The notes under the pieces: generated by a model | What the model saw: only the letters and a program-made list of their open reading frames with translations | What the model was told of the DNA's origin: nothing | Databases searched by the model: none | From: Desulfovibrionaceae bacterium | Lineage (GTDB): Bacteria > Desulfobacterota > Desulfovibrionia > Desulfovibrionales > Desulfovibrionaceae | Reading direction: 5' to 3' | Length of the DNA: 64,000 nucleotides | Assembly: GCA_015709205.1 (NCBI GenBank) | Contig: JACCQO010000011.1 | Span: 36,102 to 100,101, forward strand | Shown here: one piece after another, positions 1 through 8,716 of the stretch | How the letters are laid out: every line of letters begins with the position of its first letter | Numbering within the stretch: position 1 is the stretch's first letter | Program-made: the position numbers and the translations under genes

Positions 1-1635
1 CGGGTTCATGCCCAGGCCGGGCACGAAGCCCGTGCGGCCGAAGAACTCGCTCTCGGTGGCCTTGGCGCCCTCGGGCATGCGGTTCTCGGTCGCGATGGTC
101 TTCAGGGCCGCGTCCGCGGCCTCCTTGGCCTTGGCCATGCCGGCCTCGCGCTTGATGGTGTCGCGGATCTCGGCCGTGAGCTGCTCCAGGGGCTTGAACT
201 CCACGTCGCGGCGCTCCAGCACCTTGACGAGCATGTAGCCCTGCTGGGTGGACAGGGGCGCGTCCAGGGTCACGCCGGCCTGGGTGTCGAAGAGCGTGCC
301 CGCGCCCTGGGCGTCCACGCCCAGCGCCGCCCCGGCCTGCTGGCGGGTGAACAGCTTGGTCTTCCTCGCGCTCAGGCCCATGGAGTCGGCCACCTGGTCG
401 AGCTCCTGCCCGGCCACGACCTGCTCGATGGCCTGGTCCAGGGCGTCGGAGAGCCTGTCCCCGGCCTTGTCCTCGGCCAGACGCTTGCGGATCTCGTCTT
501 CGACCTCGGGCAGGGGCTTCTGGTGCGCCTCCTTGTGCTCCTCCACCTGGATCAGGTGCCAGCCGAAGCGGGTGCGCACGGGCTGGCTGACCTGCCCGGG
601 CTTGAGCCCGAAGGCGGCCTCCTCGAAGGGCTCGACCATCTGGCCGCGGCCGAACCAGCCGAGCTCGCCGCCGTTGGTCTTGGACGGCCCCTCGGAATAC
701 TCCTTGGCCATCTTGCCGAAGTCCTCGCCCTTCTGGATCCTGAGGTAGATCTTCATTATCTTGTCGCGCGCGGCCGCCACCTCGGCGTCCGGGGCGTTCT
801 CGGCCGCCTGGATGAGGATGTGGCGCGCCTTGACCTTCTCGTCCTCGAAGAAATAGCGCTCCTTGTTCTTGTCGTAGTACGCCTGGACCTCCTCGTCGCT
901 CACGCGCTCGCGCCCGGCCAGGGCCGCGGGCGTGAAGGACAGGTACTCCACCGCGATGCGCGGCGGCAGCTGGTAGCGGTCCTTGTGCGCCGCGTAGTAG
1001 TCCGCCACCTGCTTGTCGTCCACCTTCATGTCCTCCACGAAGGCGGCCCAGGGGAAGGCGGCGTAGGCCAGGCTGCGTTCCTCGCGGGCAAAGGCGAAGG
1101 CCGCGTGCGCCGTGTCCTCGTTCACCTCGGCGGGCAGGGTCACGTAGTCGTGCAGCTTGCGGACCACGAGGTCCTTGCGGAAGTCGCTCTCGAAGGCCGC
1201 CGGGCTCAGCCGTTGCGCGCCGAGCATATGCTCGTAGACCTGGTGGTCGAACTTGCCCTCGGCGTTGTGGAACACGGCGATGTCGCGGATGGCGTCGGAG
1301 AGCTCCACGTCGGAGACCGTGACGCCCAGCCGCTTGGCCTCCTGGAGGAGCAGGGCGGTGGAGATCATCTGGTTGAGGATCTGGGCCTTGTAGTGCAGGC
1401 GCGCAAGGTCCTCAGAGCTGACCTTGGGGTTCTGCTGGCGCAGGTTCTCCACGCTGCGGCGGTAGATGTCCTCGAAGTCCTTGATCAGGATGGGCTCGTC
1501 GTTGACCAGCGCCACGGTGGCCGATTTGTTCGTGCGCGAGGAGAAACCGAACCCGAGGATGAAGACGAGGATGATCACCGCGAAGGCGACCTTGATGCCC
1601 CAGGACTGGGCGTTTTGGCGGATGATGTCGAGCAT
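1..1635 (-). CDS. ppiD: PpiD/SurA-like periplasmic peptidyl-prolyl isomerase (3' end beyond window)
   Basis: Membrane-anchored periplasmic foldase; PpiD-type proteins help newly exported outer-membrane and periplasmic proteins to fold. Residues 1-13 are polar, followed by one hydrophobic segment (about 14-31), giving an N-in, C-out topology. A SurA-like N-terminal helical domain follows, then a parvulin (PpiC) domain around residues 260-360 with the typical ARHIL opening and the GGELGWFGRGQM and FGWHLIQV stretches. The ATG at 1635 has a GGAG ribosome site just upstream. At least 545 codons are present and the reading frame is still open at base 1, so the C-terminus is missing. It lies 108 bases downstream of the aconitase gene on the same strand. 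Parvulin family membership is clear; the PpiD rather than SurA label rests on the N-terminal membrane anchor. Confidence 0.92.
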   Translation of the reverse strand, partial: MLDIIRQNAQSWGIKVAFAVIILVFILGFGFSSRTNKSATVALVNDEPILIKDFEDIYRRSVENLRQQNPKVSSEDLARLHYKAQILNQMISTALLLQEAKRLGVTVSDVELSDAIRDIAVFHNAEGKFDHQVYEHMLGAQRLSPAAFESDFRKDLVVRKLHDYVTLPAEVNEDTAHAAFAFAREERSLAYAAFPWAAFVEDMKVDDKQVADYYAAHKDRYQLPPRIAVEYLSFTPAALAGRERVSDEEVQAYYDKNKERYFFEDEKVKARHILIQAAENAPDAEVAAARDKIMKIYLRIQKGEDFGKMAKEYSEGPSKTNGGELGWFGRGQMVEPFEEAAFGLKPGQVSQPVRTRFGWHLIQVEEHKEAHQKPLPEVEDEIRKRLAEDKAGDRLSDALDQAIEQVVAGQELDQVADSMGLSARKTKLFTRQQAGAALGVDAQGAGTLFDTQAGVTLDAPLSTQQGYMLVKVLERRDVEFKPLEQLTAEIRDTIKREAGMAKAKEAADAALKTIATENRMPEGAKATESEFFGRTGFVPGLGMNP

Positions 1636-1743
1636 GCTTTCTCCGGTTGCGTGTCGGCGGCAGGCCGGTTCCCGCCGCCGTGTATGGATGTCCAGGACCC
1701 GGGGCGCGCCCCGGCTATGGCCCCGGCCGATCAGGCCGGGCGG

Positions 1744-3663
1744 TCAGGCCCTGACGTAATTGAGCAGGCCGCCTGCCTTGATAATGGCCAGTTCCTTGTC
1801 CGTCAAATCGTTGCCCACGCGCACCTCGCCCGCGCCCTCCACGGTCAGGGCGATCTCGCCGCCCGGGACGATCTCCCCGGCCGGGATGGTCAGCCTGGCG
1901 CCCTGGGGGATGCGCTCGTAGTCGTCCTTGTCCGCGAGCAGCAGCGGCAGGATGCCGAAGTTGACCAGGTTGGCGCGGTGGATGCGCGCCAGGGACTTGG
2001 CCACCACCGCGCGCACGCCCAGGTGGCGCGGGGCCAGGGCCGCGTGCTCGCGGCTCGATCCCTGGCCGTAGTTCTCGCCGCCCAGGATCACGCCCGTGCC
2101 CGCCTCGCGCATGCGCGCCGGGAAGGTCGCGTCCACGCGGTTGAACACGTATTCGCTGATGGCCGGGACGTTGGAACGCAGGGCGATGATCGTGCTGCCC
2201 GCGGGCATGATGTGGTCGGTGGTGATGTTGTCGCCGACCTTCAGGGCCACGGACGATTCGATGGTCGCGGGCAGGGGCGCGAAGTCCTCCAGGGCCACGA
2301 TGTTCGGCCCGCGCACGATGCGCACGCCCTGGGCGTCGTCGGGCTCGGGCGGGTAGATGAACAGGTGCGCGATGGAGGGCACGTTGTTGGGCATGTCGGG
2401 CTTGTACGGCGGATCGCCCCACTCGGAGAGGTCGAAGATGCCGCCGTCGATGGCCGCGCGGGCCGCCACCAGCGGGCTGACCAGGTAGACCTGGGCGTCC
2501 TGGGTGCCGCTGCGGCCCTCGAAGTTGCGGTTGAAGGTGCGCAGGCTGATCCCGCCGGAGTTGGGCGAGCCGCCCACGCCGATGCACGGGCCGCAGGCGC
2601 ATTCCAGGATGCGCGCGCCGGCGTCGATGAACGAGCCGATGAGGTCGGCCTCGGCGAGCATCTTGAGCACCAGCTTGGAGCCCGGGGCGATGAACAGGTC
2701 CGTGTTCTCGGCCACGAGCTCCTTGTCCAGGATGCGCGCCACGGACCACAGGTCCGTGTAGGAGGAGTTGGTGCACGAGCCGATGCAGACCTGGTCCACC
2801 GTGAGGCCCTCCAGCTCGCGAATCGGCTTGACCTTGTCGGGCATGTGCGGACAGGCGGCCAGCGGCTCCAGGGCCGAAAGGTCGATCTCGATGGTCTCGT
2901 CGTAGGTCGCGTCCGCGTCCGCGCCGAGCTCCACGAACTCCTTGGGGCGGCGCATCAGGTCGAGCCAGGAGAAGGTGCGCTCGTCGCTGGGAAAGATCGA
3001 GGTCGTGGCGCCGAGTTCCGCGCCCATGTTGCAGATGGTCGCGCGGTCCGTGACCGAGAGGGTGGCCACGCCCGGGCCGGTGTACTCGAAGACCCTGCCC
3101 ACGCCGCCCTTGACCGTGACCAGGCCGAGCAGGTGCAGGATCACGTCCTTGGGCGTGGCCCAGCCGCGCAGCTCGCCCGTGAGGTGCACGTTGACGACCT
3201 TGGGCATGGTGATGGCGTAGGGCTTGCCGGCCATGGCCATGGCCACGGAGAGCCCGCCCGCGCCCATGGCCAGCGATCCCACGCCGCCCGCGGTGGGCGT
3301 GTGCGAGTCCGAGCCGATGAGCGTGCGGCCCGGCCGGGCGAAGTGCTCCAGGTGCAGCTGGTGGCAGATGCCCGTGCCCGCCGGGGAGAAGACGATCCCG
3401 TACTTCTTGGCCACGGATTGCAGGTAGCGGTGGTCGTCCGGGTTGCGGAAGCCGACCTGCAGGGTGTTGTGGTCCACGTAGCTGACGGACAGCTCGGTCC
3501 TGACGCGGTCCACGCCCATGGCCTCGAACTGGAGGTAGGCCATGGTGCCGGTGGCGTCCTGGGTCAGGGTCTGGTCGATGGAAAGCTCGATTTCCGCGCC
3601 CGGCGTCATCTCGCCGGAAACCAGGTGGTCGCGGATGATCTTGTGCGTCAGGGAAAGGCCCAT
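1744..3663 (-). CDS. Aconitate hydratase (short, Aquifex-type)
   Basis: Converts citrate to isocitrate through cis-aconitate with a [4Fe-4S] cluster, here feeding glutamate/2-oxoglutarate synthesis rather than a full oxidative cycle (inference). The 639-residue protein is shorter than AcnA or AcnB (near 900) and matches the roughly 640-residue single-chain class with the swivel domain at the C-terminus. Cluster cysteines lie in CIGSCTNSS (near residue 295) and CACGPCIG (near 357). Other family stretches are GSDSHTPTAGG in the N-terminal half and SSREHAA in the swivel domain. The ATG at 3663 follows the small coiled-coil gene by 28 bases, suggesting cotranscription. The fold is shared with homoaconitase and isopropylmalate isomerase, but the one-chain layout favours aconitase. 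Confidence 0.93.
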   Translation of the reverse strand: MGLSLTHKIIRDHLVSGEMTPGAEIELSIDQTLTQDATGTMAYLQFEAMGVDRVRTELSVSYVDHNTLQVGFRNPDDHRYLQSVAKKYGIVFSPAGTGICHQLHLEHFARPGRTLIGSDSHTPTAGGVGSLAMGAGGLSVAMAMAGKPYAITMPKVVNVHLTGELRGWATPKDVILHLLGLVTVKGGVGRVFEYTGPGVATLSVTDRATICNMGAELGATTSIFPSDERTFSWLDLMRRPKEFVELGADADATYDETIEIDLSALEPLAACPHMPDKVKPIRELEGLTVDQVCIGSCTNSSYTDLWSVARILDKELVAENTDLFIAPGSKLVLKMLAEADLIGSFIDAGARILECACGPCIGVGGSPNSGGISLRTFNRNFEGRSGTQDAQVYLVSPLVAARAAIDGGIFDLSEWGDPPYKPDMPNNVPSIAHLFIYPPEPDDAQGVRIVRGPNIVALEDFAPLPATIESSVALKVGDNITTDHIMPAGSTIIALRSNVPAISEYVFNRVDATFPARMREAGTGVILGGENYGQGSSREHAALAPRHLGVRAVVAKSLARIHRANLVNFGILPLLLADKDDYERIPQGARLTIPAGEIVPGGEIALTVEGAGEVRVGNDLTDKELAIIKAGGLLNYVRA

Positions 3664-3691
3664 GTGCGGCTCCTTGCTGCTGTGGGGTGCG

Positions 3692-3958
3692 TCATTCCTC
3701 GCCGAAATAGAGGATCCTCTTGATCTGCCTGCGCCGGGTGTCCAACTCCACGTCCAGGCGCAGCTTGTCCTGGCGCAGGCCGAATATCTCCTGGGCGTGG
3801 AAGACCCCGGTGGCGGGGTCCTCGGCGGCCATCAATGCCTTGATGCGCGCGAGCACGTCGCGCTGCTCGGTCTCGAACCGCTCGATCTCCGCCTCCAGGG
3901 AGGCGATCCGGCTAGAGCTTGATGCGCCTGCGGGCGGGTTGGCCGTCGGTCGGGACAT
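3692..3958 (-). CDS. Small coiled-coil protein of unknown function
   Basis: An 88-residue protein, not recognised as a named family. After about 17 residues of Ser/Pro/Ala-rich sequence it is almost wholly charged and helical, with heptad-like stretches (ASLEAEIERFETEQRDVLARI, then a second helix LRQDKLRLDVELDTRRRQIK) and no membrane segment. The ATG at 3958 is chosen because AAGGAG lies at ideal spacing upstream. The first 47 bases overlap, in another frame, the 3' end of the AroA-like gene, so the two are probably translationally coupled. The aconitase gene follows after 28 bases. It could be a partner or stabiliser of either neighbour; nothing in the sequence decides. Confidence 0.75.
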   Translation of the reverse strand: MSRPTANPPAGASSSSRIASLEAEIERFETEQRDVLARIKALMAAEDPATGVFHAQEIFGLRQDKLRLDVELDTRRRQIKRILYFGEE

Positions 3959-5792
3959 CGCCGCTCTCCTTGGGGGTTGCGTACTTGTAGAAGGTGGCCA
4001 CCGGCGCGGGCAGGCCGTTGTACACGGACCAGTAGCCCGGCAGTTCGGCGCTGACCACGGCCGGATTGCCCAGCCCCAGCCCCGGGCGGGCCAGGGCGGC
4101 CAGGGACAGGGCCAGGCCCCAGGCGGCGCTGGGCGCGAGCCAGGCCGTGCGGCGGCGCTGCACCCCCGAGGGGGTGAGCACCAGTCCCGAGGCTCCGGCG
4201 TCGTCCGTCTCGCCGGACGCGTCGGCTTCCGCATCCGCGCCGAAGACGTCCACGGCCAGTCCCAGGCGCGCGCAGAACTCCGTGGCCGGGCCCGCGGCCG
4301 CGGCGGCCACGTCCGGCGGGCAGAGCACGCGCACCTTGCGGCCGTCGGCCATGGCCCAGCCCGCGGCCAGGGCGCAGGCCAGGGGCACGTGCGCGGCCAG
4401 GCCCGGGCGGAGCGCCGCCGGGCAGGCCGCGCCTGCGGCGCACGCGGCGCGCACGCCCTCGGCGTCCACGGTCACGTCCAGCCCGGCCTGGCGCAGCAGG
4501 TCCAGCAGGGCCTCGGCCCCGGCGTTGGAACGCGGCCAGCGGCCCGTCAGGCGCACGGAGCCGCCCTCGCGGCCCGAGGCGGCCAGGGCCGCGGGCAGGG
4601 CCAGCAGGGAGGCGGAAAAGATCGGGGCCAGGGGGAGCAGTTCGGACGCGGCCGGAGGCACGGGCACGCCCGGCGTCACCGCGAGCCGACCCGGGGCGAG
4701 TTCGGCCGGGATGCCGAACAGGGCCAGGGACTCCGCGGCCTGGATGAGCAGATCGTGGAGCTCGGCGGCGACGGGCAGGTCGGCGTCCCAGGTCAGGGTG
4801 AGCCCGCGCTCGAAGGTGGGCGCGGCCAGGGCCAGGCCGAGCACGGCCGCGGGCGCGAGCCCGGCGGCCAGATCGGAGGACAGGTCCAGGCCGTCGGCGG
4901 CCACCCCCGAGGTCTCCACGCGCACGGGCAACCCCCAGGACTTGGGCACCACGGGCGAAAGGCGCGCACCCAGGCGGGGCAGCACCTTGTCCAGGGGCCG
5001 CAGGTCCGCGCCCTTGAGGTCCGGCCCGCCGGTGAAGCGGATCTGGCCGTGGCGGGTCAGGGCCAGGGGGGCCAGGAGGTGGAAATTGGTGAGGTCGTCG
5101 CCCACGTACACGGGGCCGTCGGCCGCATCCGCGAGCAGGCGCGCGCGGCCCGCGCCGCGCGAGACGAGCGCGCCTTCCTCCCAGGACAGGGTCGCGCCCA
5201 TCTGGTTGAGGGCCTTGACCAGGCCCACCAGGGGGTCGTTGACCAGCACGCGCGCAAGGTGCAGGGGCGCTTCGGCCTGGGCGGCGAGCACGGCCCAGAT
5301 GCGCGCGGCCAGCGGCGAGGTGGGGCCGGGGATGTCCACGGCCAGGGGCTCGCGCCGGGGGGTGAGCAGGAAGCCGGTGGGGGCTTCGTCGGCCGGCCCC
5401 TGGGCCTTGCGCATGTCCAGGGACTGGACCATGTCGAAGAGGCGGCGGATGAGCTTGGGGTCGCCGCCGTGGGTGGTGGTGTCGTCCTCCCAGACGCGCC
5501 AGAGGTCCATTTCCTGGGCCGTGTCCGGCCCGCGGCGGACGCGGGTCTTGAAGGCCTTGGCCGCCAGGCGGGAGCGGCGGCCGAGGAGCTTGAGGATGTG
5601 GCGGTCGAGGGTCTTGATGTCCTCGATCAGTTCTTCCTTGTAGGAAGGCCTGTCGTCCTTGTAGGGCTTGTCGTCCTCGCGGGGGGAGCCGTCGTCTCCG
5701 AAGGAGGGGGCGTCGTCCCTGTGCCCGGGCCGTTGGCCCCTGGACGAGAAGCGTTGGTCCTTCAACGAGGACCTGTCGTCGTGATCATGCAT
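3912..5792 (-). CDS. EPSP-synthase-fold protein with N-terminal chorismate-mutase-like helix; probable pseudoenzyme
   Basis: A 626-residue protein with three parts. Residues 1-50 are highly charged (Asp, Arg, Lys, His) and low in complexity. Residues 51-86 resemble the first long helix of AroQ-type chorismate mutase (DIKTLDRHILKLLGRRSRLA). From about 150 to 610 it follows the two-lobed EPSP synthase (AroA) fold: a region like the NAGTAMRPL motif, a region like SSQ (here SSD) and the closing NPAVVSAELPGYW, like NPECVAKSFPEYW. The catalytic signatures are lost: the usual KETDR reads CPPDV, the DHR motif reads SAA, and NAGTAM is replaced by GDDLTNFHLL. A regulatory or scaffolding role in aromatic synthesis is possible but unproven. 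The gene starts at 5792 with an AGGAA site upstream and overlaps the next gene by 47 bases. Confidence 0.8.
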   Translation of the reverse strand: MHDHDDRSSLKDQRFSSRGQRPGHRDDAPSFGDDGSPREDDKPYKDDRPSYKEELIEDIKTLDRHILKLLGRRSRLAAKAFKTRVRRGPDTAQEMDLWRVWEDDTTTHGGDPKLIRRLFDMVQSLDMRKAQGPADEAPTGFLLTPRREPLAVDIPGPTSPLAARIWAVLAAQAEAPLHLARVLVNDPLVGLVKALNQMGATLSWEEGALVSRGAGRARLLADAADGPVYVGDDLTNFHLLAPLALTRHGQIRFTGGPDLKGADLRPLDKVLPRLGARLSPVVPKSWGLPVRVETSGVAADGLDLSSDLAAGLAPAAVLGLALAAPTFERGLTLTWDADLPVAAELHDLLIQAAESLALFGIPAELAPGRLAVTPGVPVPPAASELLPLAPIFSASLLALPAALAASGREGGSVRLTGRWPRSNAGAEALLDLLRQAGLDVTVDAEGVRAACAAGAACPAALRPGLAAHVPLACALAAGWAMADGRKVRVLCPPDVAAAAAGPATEFCARLGLAVDVFGADAEADASGETDDAGASGLVLTPSGVQRRRTAWLAPSAAWGLALSLAALARPGLGLGNPAVVSAELPGYWSVYNGLPAPVATFYKYATPKESGDVPTDGQPARRRIKL

Positions 5793-5905
5793 GGTCGGGT
5801 TCCTGAGGAATGGGAAATGACCTGCTTACGTAGCCCGAATCCGCCGCGGAGGCAATGGGAAACCTTGCGGTGCGCGCACCCGGGCCAGGCGCGCGCAATG
5901 GTTGC

Positions 5906-5935
5906 AAAAAAAGGGGGCGTCCGCGGACGCCCCCC
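5906..5935 (-). terminator. Rho-independent terminator of sat
   Basis: Read on the minus strand, a GC-rich stem (GGGGGCGTCC paired with GGACGCCCCC) at 5913-5935 is followed by seven T residues at 5906-5912. It sits about 30 bases downstream of the sat stop codon. Confidence 0.9.
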
Positions 5936-5963
5936 TGCAATGCAGCGAACGGAAGAGATCAGA

Positions 5964-7250
5964 CTACATGGTGGAGCCGGAGGCGGCCTTCTGCATCTTG
6001 ATCTCGACCTTTTCGGTCAGGCCTTCGTAGTAGGCGCGCAGCAGGACCAGGACCTCTTCGCGACCGAAGTGGTCGGGCACCTCGGCGCCCTCGGAAAGGG
6101 CCTTGCGCAGCTTGGTGCCGGAGAGCACCACGCGGTCGGCCTTGTCGTGCGGGCAGGTGCGCAGGGAGGCCATGCCGTCGCACTTGTAGCAGTAGAAGGT
6201 CCAGTCGATCTTCAGGGGCTCGCACAAGAGCTTCTTGCCCGGATCGGGGCACTCCTCGCCCTGGTAGGGGATGCGGTCGAAGATCTCCTGCGCCTCGAAC
6301 ATGCCGTAGAAGTCGCCCACGCCGGCGTGGTCGCGGCCGATGATCATGCGGTTGACGCCGTAGTTCTGGCGGAAGGTGGCGTGCAGCAGGCCCTCGCGGG
6401 GACCGGCGTAGCGCATGTCGAGGGGATAGCCGCCCTGGACCACGTTGGCTTCCACGAAGTAGCCCTTCACCAGGGTGTCGATGCACTTCACGCGGACTTC
6501 GGCCGGGATGTCACCGGGCTTCAGGTTGCCGATCAGGGAGTGGATGATGACGCCGTCGCAGACTTCCACGGCGATCTTGCACAGGTACTCGTGGGAGCGG
6601 TGCATGGGGTTGCGCAGCTGCAGGGCGGCGACGTTGGCCCAGCCCTTCTCGTCGAAGATCTTGCGGGTCTCGGCGGGGCGCAGGTAGATGCCTTTGTACT
6701 TGGTGGGGTACTCGCCCTCGGAGAGAACCTTCACGGTGCCGGCCAGGCAGATGGGCTTGCGGGCCATGACCATCTGGACGCCGGGATGGTCCTTCAGCGC
6801 GACGGCCATGAAGTCGCCCTGCGAATCCTCGCCGGCGCCCTTGTAGCACATCTCGGACTCCCACTTCTTTTCGTCCTCGCTCATGGCGAACTTCTCGGAC
6901 ACCTTCATGGTGGCGTAGATTTCGCCGTTGCGCTGCAGGGTGATCTCGTCGCCTTCCTTGATGTCGGCGGCGTCTTCCTCGCTCACGGCGGATACGATGG
7001 GCACGGGCCAGAAGGTGCCGTCGGCCATGGTCATGTTCTCGCAGACACTCTTCCAGTCGGCCTTGGTCATGAAGCCGGACAGCGGAGAGAAGCCGCCGAT
7101 GCCCATCATGATCAGGTCGCCCTTTTCCTGGGCGGTGATTTCAACCTTCTTCAGGCCGGCGGCCTTCTTCAGCTCGGCTTCGCGCTCGGCGCCTTCGAGC
7201 AGGCAGCACACCAGGCCCTTACCACCATGGGGGGGAACCAGTTTCGACAT
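5964..7250 (-). CDS. sat: Sulfate adenylyltransferase (ATP sulfurylase)
   Basis: Activates sulfate with ATP to adenosine 5'-phosphosulfate (APS) and pyrophosphate in the cytoplasm, the first step of dissimilatory sulfate reduction. The 428-residue, homo-oligomeric Sat type is shown by the nucleotide-binding QLRNPMHRSHE motif, GRDHAGVGDFYG, and a cysteine set (CYKCDGMASLRTCPH) that binds zinc in this class. The start at 7250 (MSKLVPPHGGKG) is preferred over an in-frame ATG at 7286 because TGGAGG lies nine bases upstream of 7250 and this N-terminus matches the Desulfovibrio enzyme. It is transcribed away from aprBA, from a likely promoter near 7386-7414. Having sat beside apr and qmo is notable, since in D. 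vulgaris, from memory, sat is elsewhere. Confidence 0.98.
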   Translation of the reverse strand: MSKLVPPHGGKGLVCCLLEGAEREAELKKAAGLKKVEITAQEKGDLIMMGIGGFSPLSGFMTKADWKSVCENMTMADGTFWPVPIVSAVSEEDAADIKEGDEITLQRNGEIYATMKVSEKFAMSEDEKKWESEMCYKGAGEDSQGDFMAVALKDHPGVQMVMARKPICLAGTVKVLSEGEYPTKYKGIYLRPAETRKIFDEKGWANVAALQLRNPMHRSHEYLCKIAVEVCDGVIIHSLIGNLKPGDIPAEVRVKCIDTLVKGYFVEANVVQGGYPLDMRYAGPREGLLHATFRQNYGVNRMIIGRDHAGVGDFYGMFEAQEIFDRIPYQGEECPDPGKKLLCEPLKIDWTFYCYKCDGMASLRTCPHDKADRVVLSGTKLRKALSEGAEVPDHFGREEVLVLLRAYYEGLTEKVEIKMQKAASGSTM

Positions 7251-7385
7251 TTGACTAAGCCTCCATTTAATTAGGTTGTAAGCCAACGGACGAATCAGCG
7301 GCGGGAGGGCGGGTCGATGCGCCCATCGCGCCGTGGGAGTTCAAGAAAACGTGCTCCCTTTTTTTATCATTTAAGACGGAGTGCA

Positions 7386-7414
7386 GTTATTGTGAAAAAA
7401 AGCGCACATGTCAA
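7386..7414 (-). promoter_or_regulatory. Candidate sigma-70 promoter of sat
   Basis: On the minus strand a perfect TTGACA (7409-7414) is followed after 17 bases by AATAAC (7386-7391), placing transcription start near 7379 and giving a leader of about 130 bases. The spacer and -10 overlap TTGTGAA, which resembles one half of a Rex operator, but the second half is poor and wrongly spaced. Confidence 0.5.
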
Positions 7415-7439
7415 GCAACGGCCAGGATTTTTGCAACGT

Positions 7440-8280
7440 ACTGGTTTTCAAAGAATATATCTCATCTCCCCGTCCGATTCTCCGGACTGAAGACGATGCG
7501 ACCACGCGGCCCGGCCCCTCGCAGGACGCGGCCGGGCGGCACGGGCGAGTGCCAGGAGCATAGCCGGGATGTCGCTGCCAGGCAACACGTTCGCGCGCCC
7601 GGTGGGATAAAAAGTGGGGACGGCATTGTGGCGGGCGGCGCAGGCCCTCGGCAGGCGGTGCGCGCACGGTGACGGATCGCGGGCGGGCGCGGCCTGCCCG
7701 TGCGGCCGCATTGGAAACGGTGCCGATACTGTCTGTGCCGCCAGGCGGGCGCCCGTCGCGCGCAGGAGCGGGCCCGGCCTGCCGGGAAGAAGGGGAAGGT
7801 CTCGTTGCACGTGGGCCGCGCGGGGGACCCCGGCGAGATGGAACGCGCGGTTCGGCCCACGCGCGCATTGCGCCGCGCCGCAGGCTCGGAGCGAACGGCT
7901 GGCCACTCCGCCGCCCGCTCGGGAGGGCGGCTGGCCGCGCCGCGCACGCGCATGACCGCACCGCAGCGACGAGGCACTGCAAGCCCCGCTGCGGACCAGG
8001 GCCGCGGTTCTTGAGGCATCGCGCCGGTCGGCCATGCATTCCGTCCCTTCTGCCCGCCCCATCTGTCCAGCCTCATTTGGCCAGCCCCCTGCCCGATGCG
8101 CCGCTCTGCGGCAGTGGGAAACCGGGATGCGCCCGTACCCGCCCGGAGCCCGGGGCGATCCCTGCAACTGCGCCGGCGGGGGGAAGGGATGCTTCGGGGA
8201 GGGGCGACGCCCGACACCGCGCACGCATCCTCGTGAAAATTAGGACGATCCCGGAAGTACCATTGGCGAGGAGACAGGTG
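7440..8280. other. Gene-free GC-rich interval between sat and aprB
   Basis: No convincing gene is seen in this part of the 1.58-kb sat-aprB interval. Open frames exist on both strands but are Arg/Pro/Ala-rich, lack ribosome sites and match nothing recognised. The remainder (8281-8833) holds AT-rich DNA, the apr promoter and a terminator-like hairpin. It could be the remains of a lost gene or a long regulatory region. Confidence 0.5.
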
Positions 8281-8286
8281 CATTAG

Positions 8287-8306
8287 GGAATATTATAGGA
8301 TATTCC
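8287..8306. repeat. Palindrome upstream of the apr promoter
   Basis: Perfect seven-base arms, GGAATAT and ATATTCC, flank a six-base centre. A related GGAATATCC occurs in inverted sense at 8383-8391. Both lie upstream of the proposed apr promoter, in an AT-rich island, and could be activator sites; no known regulator is assigned. Confidence 0.35.
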
Positions 8307-8483
8307 AGCATGTTAAGTCTTGAATGCCGTGTCGGTTCAAGGTGCGGCGGGGCCTTGCAAGGTTTGGCTAATCCATGTATAGGGAATATCCTTCAACCCA
8401 GTCGCGAAGGGCTTTGTGATTTCTCGGACAAGACGTATTCGCGGCGGGACGGGGCCGCTGGCGGCCTCCGGGCCCAGGGTGAG

Positions 8484-8511
8484 TTGACACGATGGCGGGA
8501 CCTTGTTAAAT
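8484..8511 (+). promoter_or_regulatory. Candidate sigma-70 promoter of aprBA
   Basis: A perfect TTGACA at 8484-8489 is followed after 16 bases by TTAAAT at 8506-8511. It would give a leader of about 315 bases before aprB. A Rex-type operator covers the -10 box. Confidence 0.55.
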
Positions 8512-8520
8512 ATTGCACAA
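8503..8520. promoter_or_regulatory. Rex-type redox operator over the aprBA -10 box
   Basis: The 18-base sequence TTGTTAAATATTGCACAA matches the Rex pattern TTGTGAA-N4-TTCACAA at 12 of 14 fixed positions with the correct four-base centre. Rex is an NADH/NAD-sensing repressor known to control sulfate-reduction genes, including sat, in Desulfovibrio. The overlap with the -10 box would block RNA polymerase directly. Confidence 0.6.
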
Positions 8521-8716
8521 GCAACTTGTGGTTTTTCTGTAACCAACTTACATCGCTAATGATCGAGGCTGACCAGTTGAATCTGAAACGGTTCAGGGAG
8601 CAAGACGGCCGCACGGGCCGCGCCGGCGCCGAGGGCGCGTGCGCGGGCGTCTGGCGACGTTTGTCGCGCCGTTTTGTCTGTGGTGCCGGCCGGGTCTGAG
8701 AGCTCATAGCCAGAAA

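Noticed and set aside
523-3723. Very long open frame on the plus strand (over 1000 codons)
   Set aside because: It runs antisense to ppiD and aconitase. High GC creates long open frames opposite real genes, and its composition (Leu/Val/His/Arg) matches no family.
7390-7408. Second Rex site at the sat promoter
   Set aside because: TTGTGAA is a perfect left half, but the right half is two bases too far away and poorly matched.
7462-8283. Open frames on both strands in the sat-aprB gap
   Set aside because: Arg/Pro/Ala-rich translations, no ribosome sites, no recognisable motifs, and overlapping frames of similar quality on both strands.
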